From Nocardioides psychrotolerans (GTDB taxonomy: Bacteria > Actinomycetota > Actinomycetes > Propionibacteriales > Nocardioidaceae): DNA of 64,000 nt. Made by a program: the position numbers and the translations under genes. Every line of letters starts with the position of its first letter. Position 1 is the first letter of the stretch. The notes under the pieces were generated by a model that saw only the letters and a program-made list of their open reading frames with translations, searched no databases and was not told where the DNA came from. Shown here in pieces: positions 33,940 through 42,462 of the stretch. The stretch is from positions 124,001 to 188,000 of the forward strand of contig NZ_FOQG01000007.1 in the NCBI RefSeq assembly GCF_900113685.1, read 5' to 3'.

Positions 33940-34096
33940 GCCGCTTCATCAAGGTATGTCGCCGGAGCGGCACTTCCCACGGTCGAACGTCGCCGGTCGC
34001 GCCTCGGGCGGCGTACTTCCCATGGCGACACGCCACCCACCACGGGGTGCCCGGCGTGGGAAGTGGCGGTTGGTCTGCATACCTTGATGGAGCGGC
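33940..34096. repeat. 157-bp palindromic element with ~19-bp terminal inverted repeats (MITE-like)
   Basis: Ends 33940-33958 (GCCGCTTCATCAAGGTATG) and 34078-34096 are inverted copies with one mismatch; the similarity continues inward with gaps for ~20 bases, including CACTTCCCAC at the left and its inverse GTGGGAAGTG at the right. A third ACTTCCCA lies in the middle. No ORF of note and no convincing target-site duplication was seen. It lies between convergent genes, so a bidirectional terminator is an alternative, but the size favours a mobile or dispersed repeat. Confidence 0.6.
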
Positions 34097-34107
34097 AAGC
34101 AGCGCGA

Positions 34108-34818
34108 TCAGCCCAGCGCCGCCACCGCGTCAGCAACAGCATCGCCGAACTCCTGGTGCCCGGCGGGGGTGAGGTGCAGCCGGTCGTCGAGATAGGGCAG
34201 GTCGAGCCCCATCATCGAGAGGTACGACGCACCGTGCTGCTCGGCGAGCCCGGCGAGGAGGTCGTCGACGTGGGGCACGGCCGAGGAGCGGGCGGGTGCG
34301 TCGGCCGGCCCGACGACGAGCACGGGCAGGTCACCGAGCACGCCCATCAGCCGCGCGAAGCCGGCGCGGATCTCGGCGTCGGTGCGGTCGACGTCGTTGA
34401 GCCCGCCCTCGACGACCACCAGGTCGGCGCCGTCACGGACGGCCCGTGCCGCCCGGTCGGCGAAGGACACGCGACCGCAGCCGCTGGACCGGTCGCTGAA
34501 GCCGGAGCCGGAGAAGCCCGAGACGTGGACCCGGCCCGGCAGCCGTGAGGGCCAGGAGTCGGCGGCCAGGTCGAGGCCGAGACCCACCGAGTAGGAGTCT
34601 CCGACGACCACGACCCGCTCGCCCGAGCCGACGTCGGCGGTCAGGCGCGCGGCCGCGACCTGCTCGAAGCGGGCGCATCCGTCGACCCCCGCGCTGCTGG
34701 CATCGGAGAGCCACAGGGTGAGCAGCGAAGCAGCGACGAACAGGCACACGGCCGTCGTCAGCAGGCGCGCTCGCACGCTGGTCGCCCCCCGATGGATCAC
34801 GAGGAAAGTGTGCGGCAC
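34108..34818 (-). CDS. SGNH/GDSL-family hydrolase, membrane-anchored or exported
   Basis: A 236-residue protein with an N-terminal hydrophobic helix (~18-38, LLTTAVCLFVAASLLTLWLS) and an SGNH domain: block I VVVGDSYSVG (Ser75), block III VVEGGLNDVDR (Gly and Asn), and block V DDRLHLTPAGH (Asp212, His215). These enzymes deacylate lipids, peptidoglycan or polysaccharide acetyl groups outside the cell. Cys residues (DGCARF, SSGCG) may form a disulfide. Start is GTG 34818 without a clear SD. Confidence 0.85.
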   Translation of the reverse strand: MPHTFLVIHRGATSVRARLLTTAVCLFVAASLLTLWLSDASSAGVDGCARFEQVAAARLTADVGSGERVVVVGDSYSVGLGLDLAADSWPSRLPGRVHVSGFSGSGFSDRSSGCGRVSFADRAARAVRDGADLVVVEGGLNDVDRTDAEIRAGFARLMGVLGDLPVLVVGPADAPARSSAVPHVDDLLAGLAEQHGASYLSMMGLDLPYLDDRLHLTPAGHQEFGDAVADAVAALG

Positions 34819-34852
34819 CCGGGGCCGTGATCACGACCAGGTTGCCGAACCG

Positions 34853-36349
34853 TTATCGAACGACGTCCACGGCGTAGCCGGCGAGCTCACCGGCCAGGTC
34901 GTCGTTGGCGCGTCCGCGCACGAGCGTGCCGTCGGCGGTGTGCTCCAGGGTGGCGATCTCGCCCTCCTGGTGGATCCGGTTGACCAGGTCGCCGCGCTCG
35001 TAGGGCAGCAGCGCGTTGAACTCGACGCCCGGGCGCGGCAGCTCGCCCTCGATGACGGCGAGCGCCTCGGCGATGCCCTCGCCCGTGCGCGCACTGACCA
35101 CGACCGAGTGCGGCTCGCGCTGCTGGATCCGCGCGATGACCAGCGGGTCGGCGGCGTCGGCCTTGTTGATGATGACCAGCTCGGGCACCTGCTCGGCACC
35201 GATCTCGACCAGCACCTCGCGCACGGCGGCCAGCTGGCCCTCCGGGTCGGGGTGGGAGCCGTCGACGACGTGGAGGATCAGGTCGGACTCGGCCACCTCC
35301 TCGAGGGTGGAACGGAACGCCTCGATCAGCTGGTGGGGCAGGTGCCTCACGAAGCCGACGGTGTCGCTCATCGTGTAGACACGGCCGTCCGTGGTCGTCG
35401 TACGACGGACCGTGGGGTCGAGGGTCGCGAACAGGGAGTCCTCGACCAGCACCCCGGCGCCGGTGAGGCGGTTGAGCAGCGAGGACTTGCCGGCGTTGGT
35501 GTAGCCCGCGATGGCGACCGAGGGGATCTGGTTGCGCTGGCGCTCCTGGCGCTTGTTGTCGCGGGTGCCCTTCATCGCCTTCAGCTCACGACGCAGCTTG
35601 GCGATCTTGTCGTTGATGCGTCGGCGGTCGGTCTCGATCTTGGTCTCACCGGGGCCACGGCCACCGATGCCGCCGCCCTCGGCGCCGACGCGGCCACCGG
35701 CCTGACGGGAGAGGTTGCCACCCCAGCCGCGCAGGCGCTGCTTCATGTATTGCAGCTGAGCCAGCTCGACCTGCGCCTGGCCCTCCTTGGACTTGGCGTG
35801 CTGGGCGAAGATGTCGAGGATCAGCGCGGTCCGGTCGACGGCCTTGACCTTGAGCCGGTCCTCGAGGTTCCTCAGCTGGCTGGGCGCGAGGTCGCCGTCG
35901 AGGACGACGGTGTCGGCGCCGGTGGCCTGCACGATCTCGAGGAGGCCCTCGACCTTGCCGCGACCGATGTAGGTGGCCGGGTCGGGCGTCTGGCGGCGCT
36001 GGTAGATCGCCTCGAGCACCTCCGAGCCGGCGGTCTCGGCGAGCAGCGCGAGCTCGGCCATCGAGTTCTCGGCGTCCTGGATCGAGCCCTCGGTCCACAC
36101 CCCGACGAGCACCACGCGCTCCAGGCGGAGCTGGCGGTACTCGACCTCGGTGATGTCCTCGAGCTCGGTGCGCAGGCTCGCGACGCGGCGCAGCTGGTGG
36201 CGCTCGGCGAGCTCCATCGCCCCGACGGTCGGCTCGTCCTCGGGGTCGGGCTCGTCGGCCCAGGTGGTGTCGGGCTCGCTCTCGTCCCAGTCGTCGGTGG
36301 CCTCGAGCTCGTGGTCGAGGTTGAAGTCGTCAGCGTTTGCGGTAGTCAT
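34853..36349 (-). CDS. hflX: Ribosome-associated GTPase HflX
   Basis: A 498-residue GTPase. After an acidic N-terminus (~1-45) comes the HflX domain (~60-240, including NPDPATYIGRGKVEGLLEIV and SQLRNLEDRLKVKAVDRT) and a glycine-rich linker (GGIGGRGPGETKIETDRRRI), then the G domain: G1 GYTNAGKSSLL, G2 FATLDPTVRR, G3 DTVGF, G4 INKADAAD. HflX splits stalled or heat-damaged 70S ribosomes. ATG 36349 has GGAGG four bases upstream. The place beside dapF and miaA is conserved in actinobacteria. Confidence 0.96.
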   Translation of the reverse strand: MTTANADDFNLDHELEATDDWDESEPDTTWADEPDPEDEPTVGAMELAERHQLRRVASLRTELEDITEVEYRQLRLERVVLVGVWTEGSIQDAENSMAELALLAETAGSEVLEAIYQRRQTPDPATYIGRGKVEGLLEIVQATGADTVVLDGDLAPSQLRNLEDRLKVKAVDRTALILDIFAQHAKSKEGQAQVELAQLQYMKQRLRGWGGNLSRQAGGRVGAEGGGIGGRGPGETKIETDRRRINDKIAKLRRELKAMKGTRDNKRQERQRNQIPSVAIAGYTNAGKSSLLNRLTGAGVLVEDSLFATLDPTVRRTTTTDGRVYTMSDTVGFVRHLPHQLIEAFRSTLEEVAESDLILHVVDGSHPDPEGQLAAVREVLVEIGAEQVPELVIINKADAADPLVIARIQQREPHSVVVSARTGEGIAEALAVIEGELPRPGVEFNALLPYERGDLVNRIHQEGEIATLEHTADGTLVRGRANDDLAGELAGYAVDVVR

Positions 36350-36422
36350 ACGTCCTCCAGCCTAGGTCGGCGGGCGAACCAACGCGAACCCCTTTTCGGG
36401 TGGGGTCACCGCCCGGGGTCGT

Positions 36423-36514
36423 CGAGTGACACGGAATGCATGCTCTGGGGGGCTCAGGACATGCTCCAGGCGTCACTCGACGCGACCTGAGACGGCCGAG
36501 CACGACCTGAGACG
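36423..36514. repeat. Short inverted and direct repeats upstream of the kinase gene
   Basis: GTCGAGTGAC (36423-36432) and its perfect inverse at 36473-36482 flank a 40-base stretch holding two related GCATGCTCT/ACATGCTCC blocks. Right after it, CGACCTGAGACG occurs twice (36483-36494 and 36503-36514), 20 bp apart, immediately before the GTG start. They could be operator half-sites in the hflX/kinase divergent promoter. Confidence 0.5.
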
Positions 36515-36522
36515 ATCACCGG

Positions 36523-37215
36523 GTGCTCCGCCTCTCCCCCGACGCCCACGAGCTCGACGACCTGCTGGCCGACCTGCTGGCCGACCTGGTCAGTCGCGGC
36601 GGTCGGCTGCTGGGGATCACCGGAGCACCCGGCGCCGGCAAGTCCACGCTGTCCGCGTTGCTGGCGAGCCGGCACGGCGCCACCGTCGTCCCGATGGACG
36701 GCTTCCACCTCGCCGACGCCGAGCTGGACCGGCGCGGGCTGCGCGGCCGCAAGGGCGCGCCGGAGACCTTCGACGCCGAGGGGTACGCCGTGCTGCTGCG
36801 GCGGGTGCGGGGCCACGAGGCGCTGGTGATGGCGCCTGCCTTCGACCGCGACCTCGAGCAGCCGGTCGCCGGGTCGATCGCGGTCCCCGGCACGGCCGAC
36901 CTGGTAGTGACCGAGGGCAACTACCTGCTGCTGCCGACCGCGCCCTGGCCCGTCGTCCGCGCCGAGCTCGACGTCGTCTGGCACGTCGTCACCGACGAAG
37001 GCCTCCGCCTGGAGCGCCTGCACGCTCGGCACGAGGCGTTCGGCAAGACCCCCGCGCAGGCGCGGGCGTGGGTGAGGGACGTCGACCAGCCCAACGCCGC
37101 GCTCATCGAGGCCGCTGCCGGCACGGCCGACCTCACGCTGGACGTGACCGGGCTTGTTCCTGGGGCTCCAGCAGCGTCGACCACAAGACCGCGCCCGTCC
37201 CGTCGTGCAACGTGA
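36523..37215 (+). CDS. P-loop nucleoside/sugar kinase (uridine kinase-like)
   Basis: A 230-residue kinase of the PRK/uridine kinase group: Walker A GITGAPGAGKST (~32-41), DGFHLAD after strand 2, FDRDLEQP, and VTEGNYLLLP as Walker B with the family's lid region RHEAFGKTPAQARAWV. Relatives phosphorylate fructose, pantothenate or uridine; the substrate cannot be read. GTG 36523 is the start. The 3' end overlaps the convergent PhoD copy 3 by 83 bases, and the last ~30 residues (PAASTTRPRPSRRAT) are low complexity, so the frame may have been extended by loss of an earlier stop. Confidence 0.8.
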   Translation: MLRLSPDAHELDDLLADLLADLVSRGGRLLGITGAPGAGKSTLSALLASRHGATVVPMDGFHLADAELDRRGLRGRKGAPETFDAEGYAVLLRRVRGHEALVMAPAFDRDLEQPVAGSIAVPGTADLVVTEGNYLLLPTAPWPVVRAELDVVWHVVTDEGLRLERLHARHEAFGKTPAQARAWVRDVDQPNAALIEAAAGTADLTLDVTGLVPGAPAASTTRPRPSRRAT

Positions 37216-38722
37216 CCGTCAGCTCGCCGGTGGCGGCCACCTGGGCGTGCCCGAAGAACTGGTGGCCGGCGCGGGGCGACTCCCGCCCCCCTGAGTCGTT
37301 GCCCCGCGAGTAGTCCACCCGGGGGCCGAAGGTCCGGTCGAGCTGGTCGTCCTTGGCGGGGAACGTCTCGGCCGCGATGGGACCGGAGACGAACTCCCAG
37401 AACGGGTCGAAGTCGGTGAACGCCGCCCGCTCGGGTGCGTAGTGGTGGGCGGCCGTGTAGTGGACGTCGGCGGTGAGCCACACGACGTTGCGCACCCCGT
37501 TGCGCTTCAGGCCCGAGAGCACCCGGGCGATCTCAGGCTCCCGCCCGACCGGCCGGCCGTCGGCGCCGTTGCCGGGGCCGTCGAGGTCGTCGGCGTGGGT
37601 CGAGGGGATGGACAGCGGGAGGTCGGCGCAGACCACCTTCCACGTGGCCGTCGAGGCGGTCAGCGACTCGACCAGCCACCGCTCCTGGACCGGCCCGAGG
37701 ATCCCCTTGTCGTCGGCCCCGGAGTTGGCGCCTCGGTAGGAACGCATGTCGAGGCAGAAGACGTCGAGGTGCTGCCCGCGCGGGACCTTGCGGTAGATGC
37801 GCAGCCCCGCGAAGCCGTCACCGGTCTCGGAGACCAACCGGTCCACGGGCACCGGTTGGTACTCCTGCCACGCCCGTCGACCACGCGCCGCCAGGACGTC
37901 GCAGCGTCGCTCGGTGTAGCGGTCATCGTCGGTCAGCTCGCCGGGGAACCAGTTGTTGACGGTCTCGTGGTCGTCCCACATCGCGATCGTCGGCACCTCG
38001 GCGTAGAGCGCGCGCACGTGGGCGTCGTCGAGGGTGTAGCGGTGCCGGCCCCGGAAGTCGGCCAAGGTCTCGGCCACGTGCGTCACCGCGTCGGTCAGCT
38101 CGTTGCGCCACACCCGGCCGTCGTCCTCGACGACCGTCTCCTCCATCGGCTCGTCGCCGTAGATGGTGTCGCCACAGTGGACGAAGAAGTCGGGTCGGGT
38201 CTCGAGCATGGCGCGGTAGGCCGTGAGCCCGCCGAGCTCGGCATTGATCCCCCACCCCTGACCGCAGGTGTCACCGGACCAGACGAACGACTGGGGCGCC
38301 GCGTGCAGCGGGGCCGTGCGGAAGGTGAGCCGCTCCGGCACGGAGTCCCCGCCGGAGCCACCGGGACCGGTGAACCAGACCGTGGCGTCGTAGGCCCGTC
38401 CCGGTGTCAGGCCGGTCAGCTGCAGCCGGGCGGTGTAGTCGCTGCGCGCGTCGGTCCAAGGGCCGCGCACCGACCGCAGTCGGCGCCCACTGCTCTCCAG
38501 CCGCAGCATCAGCCGGCCCTGCTGGCCCGCCCGGGCCCAGACGACGGCCGAGCCAGTGCTCACCTCGCCGGTGCGAGCCCCCGTGATGGAGCCGCGTCCC
38601 ATGATCAGGTACGGCGCCTCCCGGCCGAGCCCGGCCCCCATGAGACCGGGGACCGCCCCCACGGCGACTCCCGCGAAGAGGGTGCTGCGACGTCCGATCC
38701 TGGGCTGCTCCGGCGCGACCAC
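37133..38722 (-). CDS. phoD: PhoD-like alkaline phosphatase, Tat-exported (copy 3)
   Basis: A 529-residue phosphatase closely similar to the enzyme at 10621-12216: Tat signal IGRRSTLFAGVAVGAVPGLM, Fn3-like domain (TGEVSTGSAVVWARAGQQGR), and motifs FVWSGDTCGQGWG, FFVHCGDTIYGDE, AMWDDHETVNNWF and WLTADVHYTAAHH. Both copies share a 'GGLxxYRAMxETRPDFF' stretch absent from copy 2. It is expected outside the membrane. Start is GTG 38722. Its 3' end overlaps the convergent kinase gene by 83 bases. Confidence 0.88.
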   Translation of the reverse strand: MVAPEQPRIGRRSTLFAGVAVGAVPGLMGAGLGREAPYLIMGRGSITGARTGEVSTGSAVVWARAGQQGRLMLRLESSGRRLRSVRGPWTDARSDYTARLQLTGLTPGRAYDATVWFTGPGGSGGDSVPERLTFRTAPLHAAPQSFVWSGDTCGQGWGINAELGGLTAYRAMLETRPDFFVHCGDTIYGDEPMEETVVEDDGRVWRNELTDAVTHVAETLADFRGRHRYTLDDAHVRALYAEVPTIAMWDDHETVNNWFPGELTDDDRYTERRCDVLAARGRRAWQEYQPVPVDRLVSETGDGFAGLRIYRKVPRGQHLDVFCLDMRSYRGANSGADDKGILGPVQERWLVESLTASTATWKVVCADLPLSIPSTHADDLDGPGNGADGRPVGREPEIARVLSGLKRNGVRNVVWLTADVHYTAAHHYAPERAAFTDFDPFWEFVSGPIAAETFPAKDDQLDRTFGPRVDYSRGNDSGGRESPRAGHQFFGHAQVAATGELTVTLHDGTGAVLWSTLLEPQEQARSRPA

Positions 38723-38811
38723 GCCACCGAGACAACCCGGCCAGGTTGACCAGACCCGGACGCCTCGATGACGAGTCGCCCAACAGCGCCCGAAGTCCTA
38801 CGTGCGGGGTC

Positions 38812-39588
38812 CTACTTGGGGGGCATCCGGATGCCGCCGTCGACGCGGACGACCTCGCCGTTCATGTAGGCGTTGGTGAGGCACTCCACGACCATGCTCG
38901 CGAGCTCCTCGGGCGTGCCGAGCCGCTTGGGGAAGAGCACGTTCTGGCCGAGGTTGGCCTTGAAGGCCTCCGAGTCGGGGCCCTCGCCGTAGATCGGGGT
39001 GTCGATCAGGCCGGGCGCCACGGTGTTGAGACGGATGCCGGCGGCCGACAGGTCGCGTGCGACCGGGAGGGTCATCCCGACGACCCCGCCCTTGGAGGCG
39101 GAGTAGGAGGCCTGGCCGATCTGGCCGTCGAAGGCGGCGACCGAGGCGAGGTTGACGATGGCGCCGCGACACCCGTCCTCGTCGGGCTCGTTCTGGCTCA
39201 TCGCCGTCGCGGCCTGGCGGACCATGTCGAAGGTGCCGATCAGGTTGATCTGGACGACCTTGGTGAAGGCCTCGAGCGAGTGGGCCGACTCGACCAGGCC
39301 GTCTCGGCCGATCGTGCGCTGGGCCCAGCCGATGCCGGCGGAGTTGACGACGGCGCGCAGCGGCGCGATGTCGGAGGCGACCTTGACCGCGTCGGCGATC
39401 TGCTCGGTGTTGGTCACGTCGACCTGGACGAAGACGCCCTTGATCTCCTCGGCCAGGGCCTCGCCCTTGTCGGCCTGGAGGTCGGCGACCACGACGGTGG
39501 CGCCCTTGGCGGCGAGCGCGCGAGCAGCGGCCGCGCCGATGCCCGAGGCCGCGCCGGTGACGATGGCAGAAGATCCGGTGAGTTCCAT
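38812..39588 (-). CDS. SDR, 3-hydroxyacyl-CoA dehydrogenase (HSD10) type
   Basis: A 258-residue SDR with TGAASGIG at the N-terminus, VVADLQADKGEAL (Asp for NAD), NSAGIG, Ser in NLASVAAFDGQIGQ and Tyr-x3-Lys in ASYSASKGG. The GQIGQASYSASK stretch and ending VVRVDGGIRMPPK match type II 3-hydroxyacyl-CoA dehydrogenases that oxidise short-chain hydroxyacyl-CoAs in fatty-acid or branched-chain amino-acid breakdown. No other beta-oxidation gene is adjacent. Cytoplasmic. Confidence 0.88.
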   Translation of the reverse strand: MELTGSSAIVTGAASGIGAAAARALAAKGATVVVADLQADKGEALAEEIKGVFVQVDVTNTEQIADAVKVASDIAPLRAVVNSAGIGWAQRTIGRDGLVESAHSLEAFTKVVQINLIGTFDMVRQAATAMSQNEPDEDGCRGAIVNLASVAAFDGQIGQASYSASKGGVVGMTLPVARDLSAAGIRLNTVAPGLIDTPIYGEGPDSEAFKANLGQNVLFPKRLGTPEELASMVVECLTNAYMNGEVVRVDGGIRMPPK

Positions 39589-39608
39589 GCAGCGGACTTT
39601 AGTGGCGC

Positions 39609-40430
39609 TCAGAGGGCCGTGGTGCCGCGGGCCACGATGAGAGCCGGGCCCGTCATCAGCACCCGGTCGTCGGTCGTCCAGGTGATCGAGAGCGTGCCGC
39701 CCGGCAGGTCGACGGTGTAGGCCGTGCCACGCGGTGCGTCGTCGGCCAGCGCCGCCGCGACCATCACCGCGCAGGCACCCGTGCCGCAGGAACGGGTCTC
39801 CCCCGAGCCCCGCTCGTGCACCCGCATCGCGACGTGCTGAGGCCCTCGTCGTACGACGAACTCGACGTTGACGCCCGCGGAGTAGACCCCCACGTCGTGG
39901 GCCGGTGCCTCGAGCAGCGGACCGGCGTGCTCGAGCGCGTCGACGAACGCGACGGCGTGCGGGTTGCCCAGGTCGATGTGCCGCGCGCGCCAGGTGTGGC
40001 CCGGCACGGACACCTCGGTGTCGCCCAGGACCTTCGGCGTCCCCAGGTCGGCGGTGACGAGCCCGTCGGCGCCCAGGGTGAGCACCTTGACCCCGTCGCG
40101 GGTGCCGACCGGGATCGGCTGGGAGGGGTCAGCCAGGCCTTCCTCGACGAGGTGCCGCGCGAAGACCCGGATGCCGTTGCCGCACATCTCCGAGAGCGAG
40201 CCGTCGTGGTTGCGGTAGTCCATGAACCACTCGGCGTCCTGCCCCCGCCCGGCCTCGAGCGCGGCAGTGCGGATGACGCGCAGCACCCCGTCGCCGCCGA
40301 TGCCGGCGCGCCGGTCGCAGAGCGCGCGCACCCGCTCGATCGACAGGTCGCCGTGCAGGCTGCCGTCGTGGTCGGGCAGGAGCACGAAGTCGTTCTCGGT
40401 GCCGTGGCCCTTGAGGAAGGGGTAGTTCAT
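39609..40430 (-). CDS. dapF: Diaminopimelate epimerase
   Basis: A 273-residue enzyme that converts LL- to meso-diaminopimelate for lysine and peptidoglycan. The two catalytic Cys are in LSEMCGNGIRVF and ETRSCGTGACAVM; FLKGHGTENDFVLLPD opens the first lobe and IDLGNPHAVAFV the second. ATG 40430 overlaps the stop of the upstream flavoprotein gene by four bases (ATGA), which fixes the start; the frame is open 138 bases further without support. Confidence 0.96.
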   Translation of the reverse strand: MNYPFLKGHGTENDFVLLPDHDGSLHGDLSIERVRALCDRRAGIGGDGVLRVIRTAALEAGRGQDAEWFMDYRNHDGSLSEMCGNGIRVFARHLVEEGLADPSQPIPVGTRDGVKVLTLGADGLVTADLGTPKVLGDTEVSVPGHTWRARHIDLGNPHAVAFVDALEHAGPLLEAPAHDVGVYSAGVNVEFVVRRGPQHVAMRVHERGSGETRSCGTGACAVMVAAALADDAPRGTAYTVDLPGGTLSITWTTDDRVLMTGPALIVARGTTAL

Positions 40431-41071
40431 CGGTAGAGGCCTTCCGCGTAGGAGGGTCCGTAGTAGGCGTCGAGCTGCTCGAGACTCATCCCGCTCGGCT
40501 CGACGTCGTGGGCGATGACGGCGCGCCGCGGGACGCTCCCGGTGGGGTCCCAGGTCTCGGGCTGCCACAGCTGCGAGCGCAGGAAGGCCTTCGAGCAGTG
40601 GAAGTAGATCTCCTCGATGTCGACGACCACCGCGAGCAGCGGGCGATGGCCCTTGACCACCATCTCGTCGAAGAACGGCGCATCGCTGACCAGCCGCGCC
40701 CGCCCGTTGACCCGCAGGGTGTCGCCGCGGCCAGGGATCAGGAAGTGCAGCCCGACGTGCGGGTTGGCCAGGATGTTGCGGTAGCCGTCGGCTCGCCGGT
40801 TGCCCGGCCGCTCCGCCAGCGCGATCGTCACCTCGTCGATGACGTGGACCAGCCGACCAGCCGGGTCACCCTTCGGCGAGGCGTCGCAGGCACCGGTGCC
40901 GGAGGCCGTGGCCATGACGCAGTAGGGCGACGCGGCGAGCCAGTCGCGGTCGACGTCGAGCAGCGCGGCGCGCCCCTTGCCCGCGGCGCGGGCGTTGGGC
41001 TCGCCGAGCAGATCGACGAGCTCGTCGACGGTGGCGATCTCGGTCCAGGCGGCGCTGCTCACGATGCTCAC
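40427..41071 (-). CDS. FMN-binding pyridoxamine 5'-phosphate oxidase-like protein (MSMEG_1061 type)
   Basis: A 214-residue split-barrel flavoprotein: YCVMATASGTGACDASPKGD, EVTIALAERPGNRRADGYRN, ILANPHVGLHFLIPGRGDTL, RVNGRARLV and CSKAFLRSQLW are the strands and cofactor-binding loops of the MSMEG_1061 subgroup. Members bind FMN or F420; the reaction is not known. Start is GTG 41071 or the in-frame GTG three codons later. It is translationally coupled to dapF. Confidence 0.85.
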   Translation of the reverse strand: MSIVSSAAWTEIATVDELVDLLGEPNARAAGKGRAALLDVDRDWLAASPYCVMATASGTGACDASPKGDPAGRLVHVIDEVTIALAERPGNRRADGYRNILANPHVGLHFLIPGRGDTLRVNGRARLVSDAPFFDEMVVKGHRPLLAVVVDIEEIYFHCSKAFLRSQLWQPETWDPTGSVPRRAVIAHDVEPSGMSLEQLDAYYGPSYAEGLYR

Positions 41072-41083
41072 GCTACTCGCGGG

Positions 41084-41896
41084 CTAGTCGCGCAGGCCGG
41101 GATGGCTCCGGGCCAGGACCGGCAGCAGCAGGCTGCGCGGTGTCACCTGGGAGACCGCCGCGGCGAGCCGGTTGGCGGTGCCGGGGATCACGACCAGGCG
41201 GCCCTTGGCCATCCCGTCGACAGCGGCCTTCGCAACGTCGGCGGCACCGACCCACATGATCGCCGGCAAGGCCTCCTCGGCGTCCTCCTTCGAGAAGCCC
41301 GCGGCCGCGCCGAACCCCGTGTCGACCGGGCCGGGGCAGAGCGTGGTCGCGGTGACGCCGGTGCCCCGCAGCTCACCGGCCAGCGACTGCGTGTAGGAGA
41401 GGACGAAGGCCTTGCCGGCGCCGTAGCCCGCCTGGCCCGGCAGTGGCTGGAAGGCAGCCGTCGACGCGACGTTGAGCACGGCGCCCCTGCCCCGGTCGAC
41501 CATGCCGGGCAGGAAGCGGGTGCACAGGTCGGCGACCGCGACGACGTCGACCTCGATCATGTTCATCTCGGCCGCGGGATCTGCCTTGCTCACCGGGCCG
41601 AGCGTGGACAGACCGGCGTTGTTGACCAGGATGTCGGGGACCAGCGCGAGGTCGGTCAGCCGGTCGAGGAGCTGCGCCCGAGCGGCCCGGTCGGACAGGT
41701 CGGCGCCGATCACGTCCGCCCGTCCGCCCGCCGCGGTGATCTCGGCCGCCAGGTCCTGGAGCTTGCTGACCGTGCGGGCCACCAGGGTCACCTGGTGGCC
41801 GCGCCTGGCCAGCTCGCGGGCGATCTCGGCGCCGATCCCCGACGAGGCACCGGTGACGACGGCGGTGCGGTCCGGTGCGGGCTTCGGAAGGCTCAT
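41084..41896 (-). CDS. Short-chain dehydrogenase/reductase (DltE-like)
   Basis: A 270-residue SDR: TGASSGIG near residue 17, VTLVARTVSKLQDLA (Arg favouring NADPH), NNAGLS, Ser in NVASTAAF, Tyr-x3-Lys in AGYGAGKAF and CPGPVDTGF. The C-terminal ~30 residues are helical. The subgroup acts on unknown carbonyl substrates. ATG 41896. It is followed at 12 bases by the flavoprotein gene, part of a leftward run 43383 to 39609. Confidence 0.86.
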   Translation of the reverse strand: MSLPKPAPDRTAVVTGASSGIGAEIARELARRGHQVTLVARTVSKLQDLAAEITAAGGRADVIGADLSDRAARAQLLDRLTDLALVPDILVNNAGLSTLGPVSKADPAAEMNMIEVDVVAVADLCTRFLPGMVDRGRGAVLNVASTAAFQPLPGQAGYGAGKAFVLSYTQSLAGELRGTGVTATTLCPGPVDTGFGAAAGFSKEDAEEALPAIMWVGAADVAKAAVDGMAKGRLVVIPGTANRLAAAVSQVTPRSLLLPVLARSHPGLRD

Positions 41897-41906
41897 GCGG
41901 CTGAGC

Positions 41907-42458
41907 CTAGGGCTGCGCGTCCCGCGCGCCGACCACGTCATAGCGGGCGCAGGCGAACGCACCGTTCTGCGCGAGCTCGGTGAGTCGCAGGTCGTAGCGG
42001 CGCGGGAAGAGCGGACGCCCCGCGCCGAGCGTGACCGGCGCGATCGAGACGACCACCTCGTCGAGCAGGCCGACGTCGGCGAGCTGCCCGGCCAGGTCTC
42101 CCCCGCCCACGACCCAGACGTCCCGGTCGCCTGCGGCGGCGACCATCGCCGCGTGGACGTCGGCGATCGGGGCGTCGGTGAAGGCGATCTGCTCGCCGAT
42201 CGGCTCGAACGTGCGGTGGGTGAGCACCCAGGTCGGCACGTCATAGGCCCAGGCCTCGCCTGTCTCCGCCTGGTGGTCGGCGATCCACTGGTAGGTCGTG
42301 GCACCCATCACGAGCGCACCGATGCCGGTGATGAAGGCGGTGTAGCCCATCGGCCCGTCGGCGTCGACGTCCTGGGTGAAGAGCCAGTCGAGCGAGTCGT
42401 GCTCGTCGGCGATGAAGCCGTCGAGGGTCGTGGCGGTGTAGTAGACGGTGCGGGTCAT
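41907..42458 (-). CDS. Dihydrofolate reductase-family (RibD C-terminal) reductase
   Basis: A 183-residue single domain of the RibD-C/DHFR superfamily: VYYTATTLDGFIADEHDSLD, GALVMGATTYQWI (NADPH-binding), DVWVVGGGDLAGQL and APVTLGAGRPLF. Stand-alone members are NADPH-dependent reductases of unknown substrate rather than true folate or riboflavin enzymes. It starts four bases after the miaA stop and stops 10 bases before the SDR start. Confidence 0.85.
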   Translation of the reverse strand: MTRTVYYTATTLDGFIADEHDSLDWLFTQDVDADGPMGYTAFITGIGALVMGATTYQWIADHQAETGEAWAYDVPTWVLTHRTFEPIGEQIAFTDAPIADVHAAMVAAAGDRDVWVVGGGDLAGQLADVGLLDEVVVSIAPVTLGAGRPLFPRRYDLRLTELAQNGAFACARYDVVGARDAQP

Positions 42459-42462
42459 GTCG

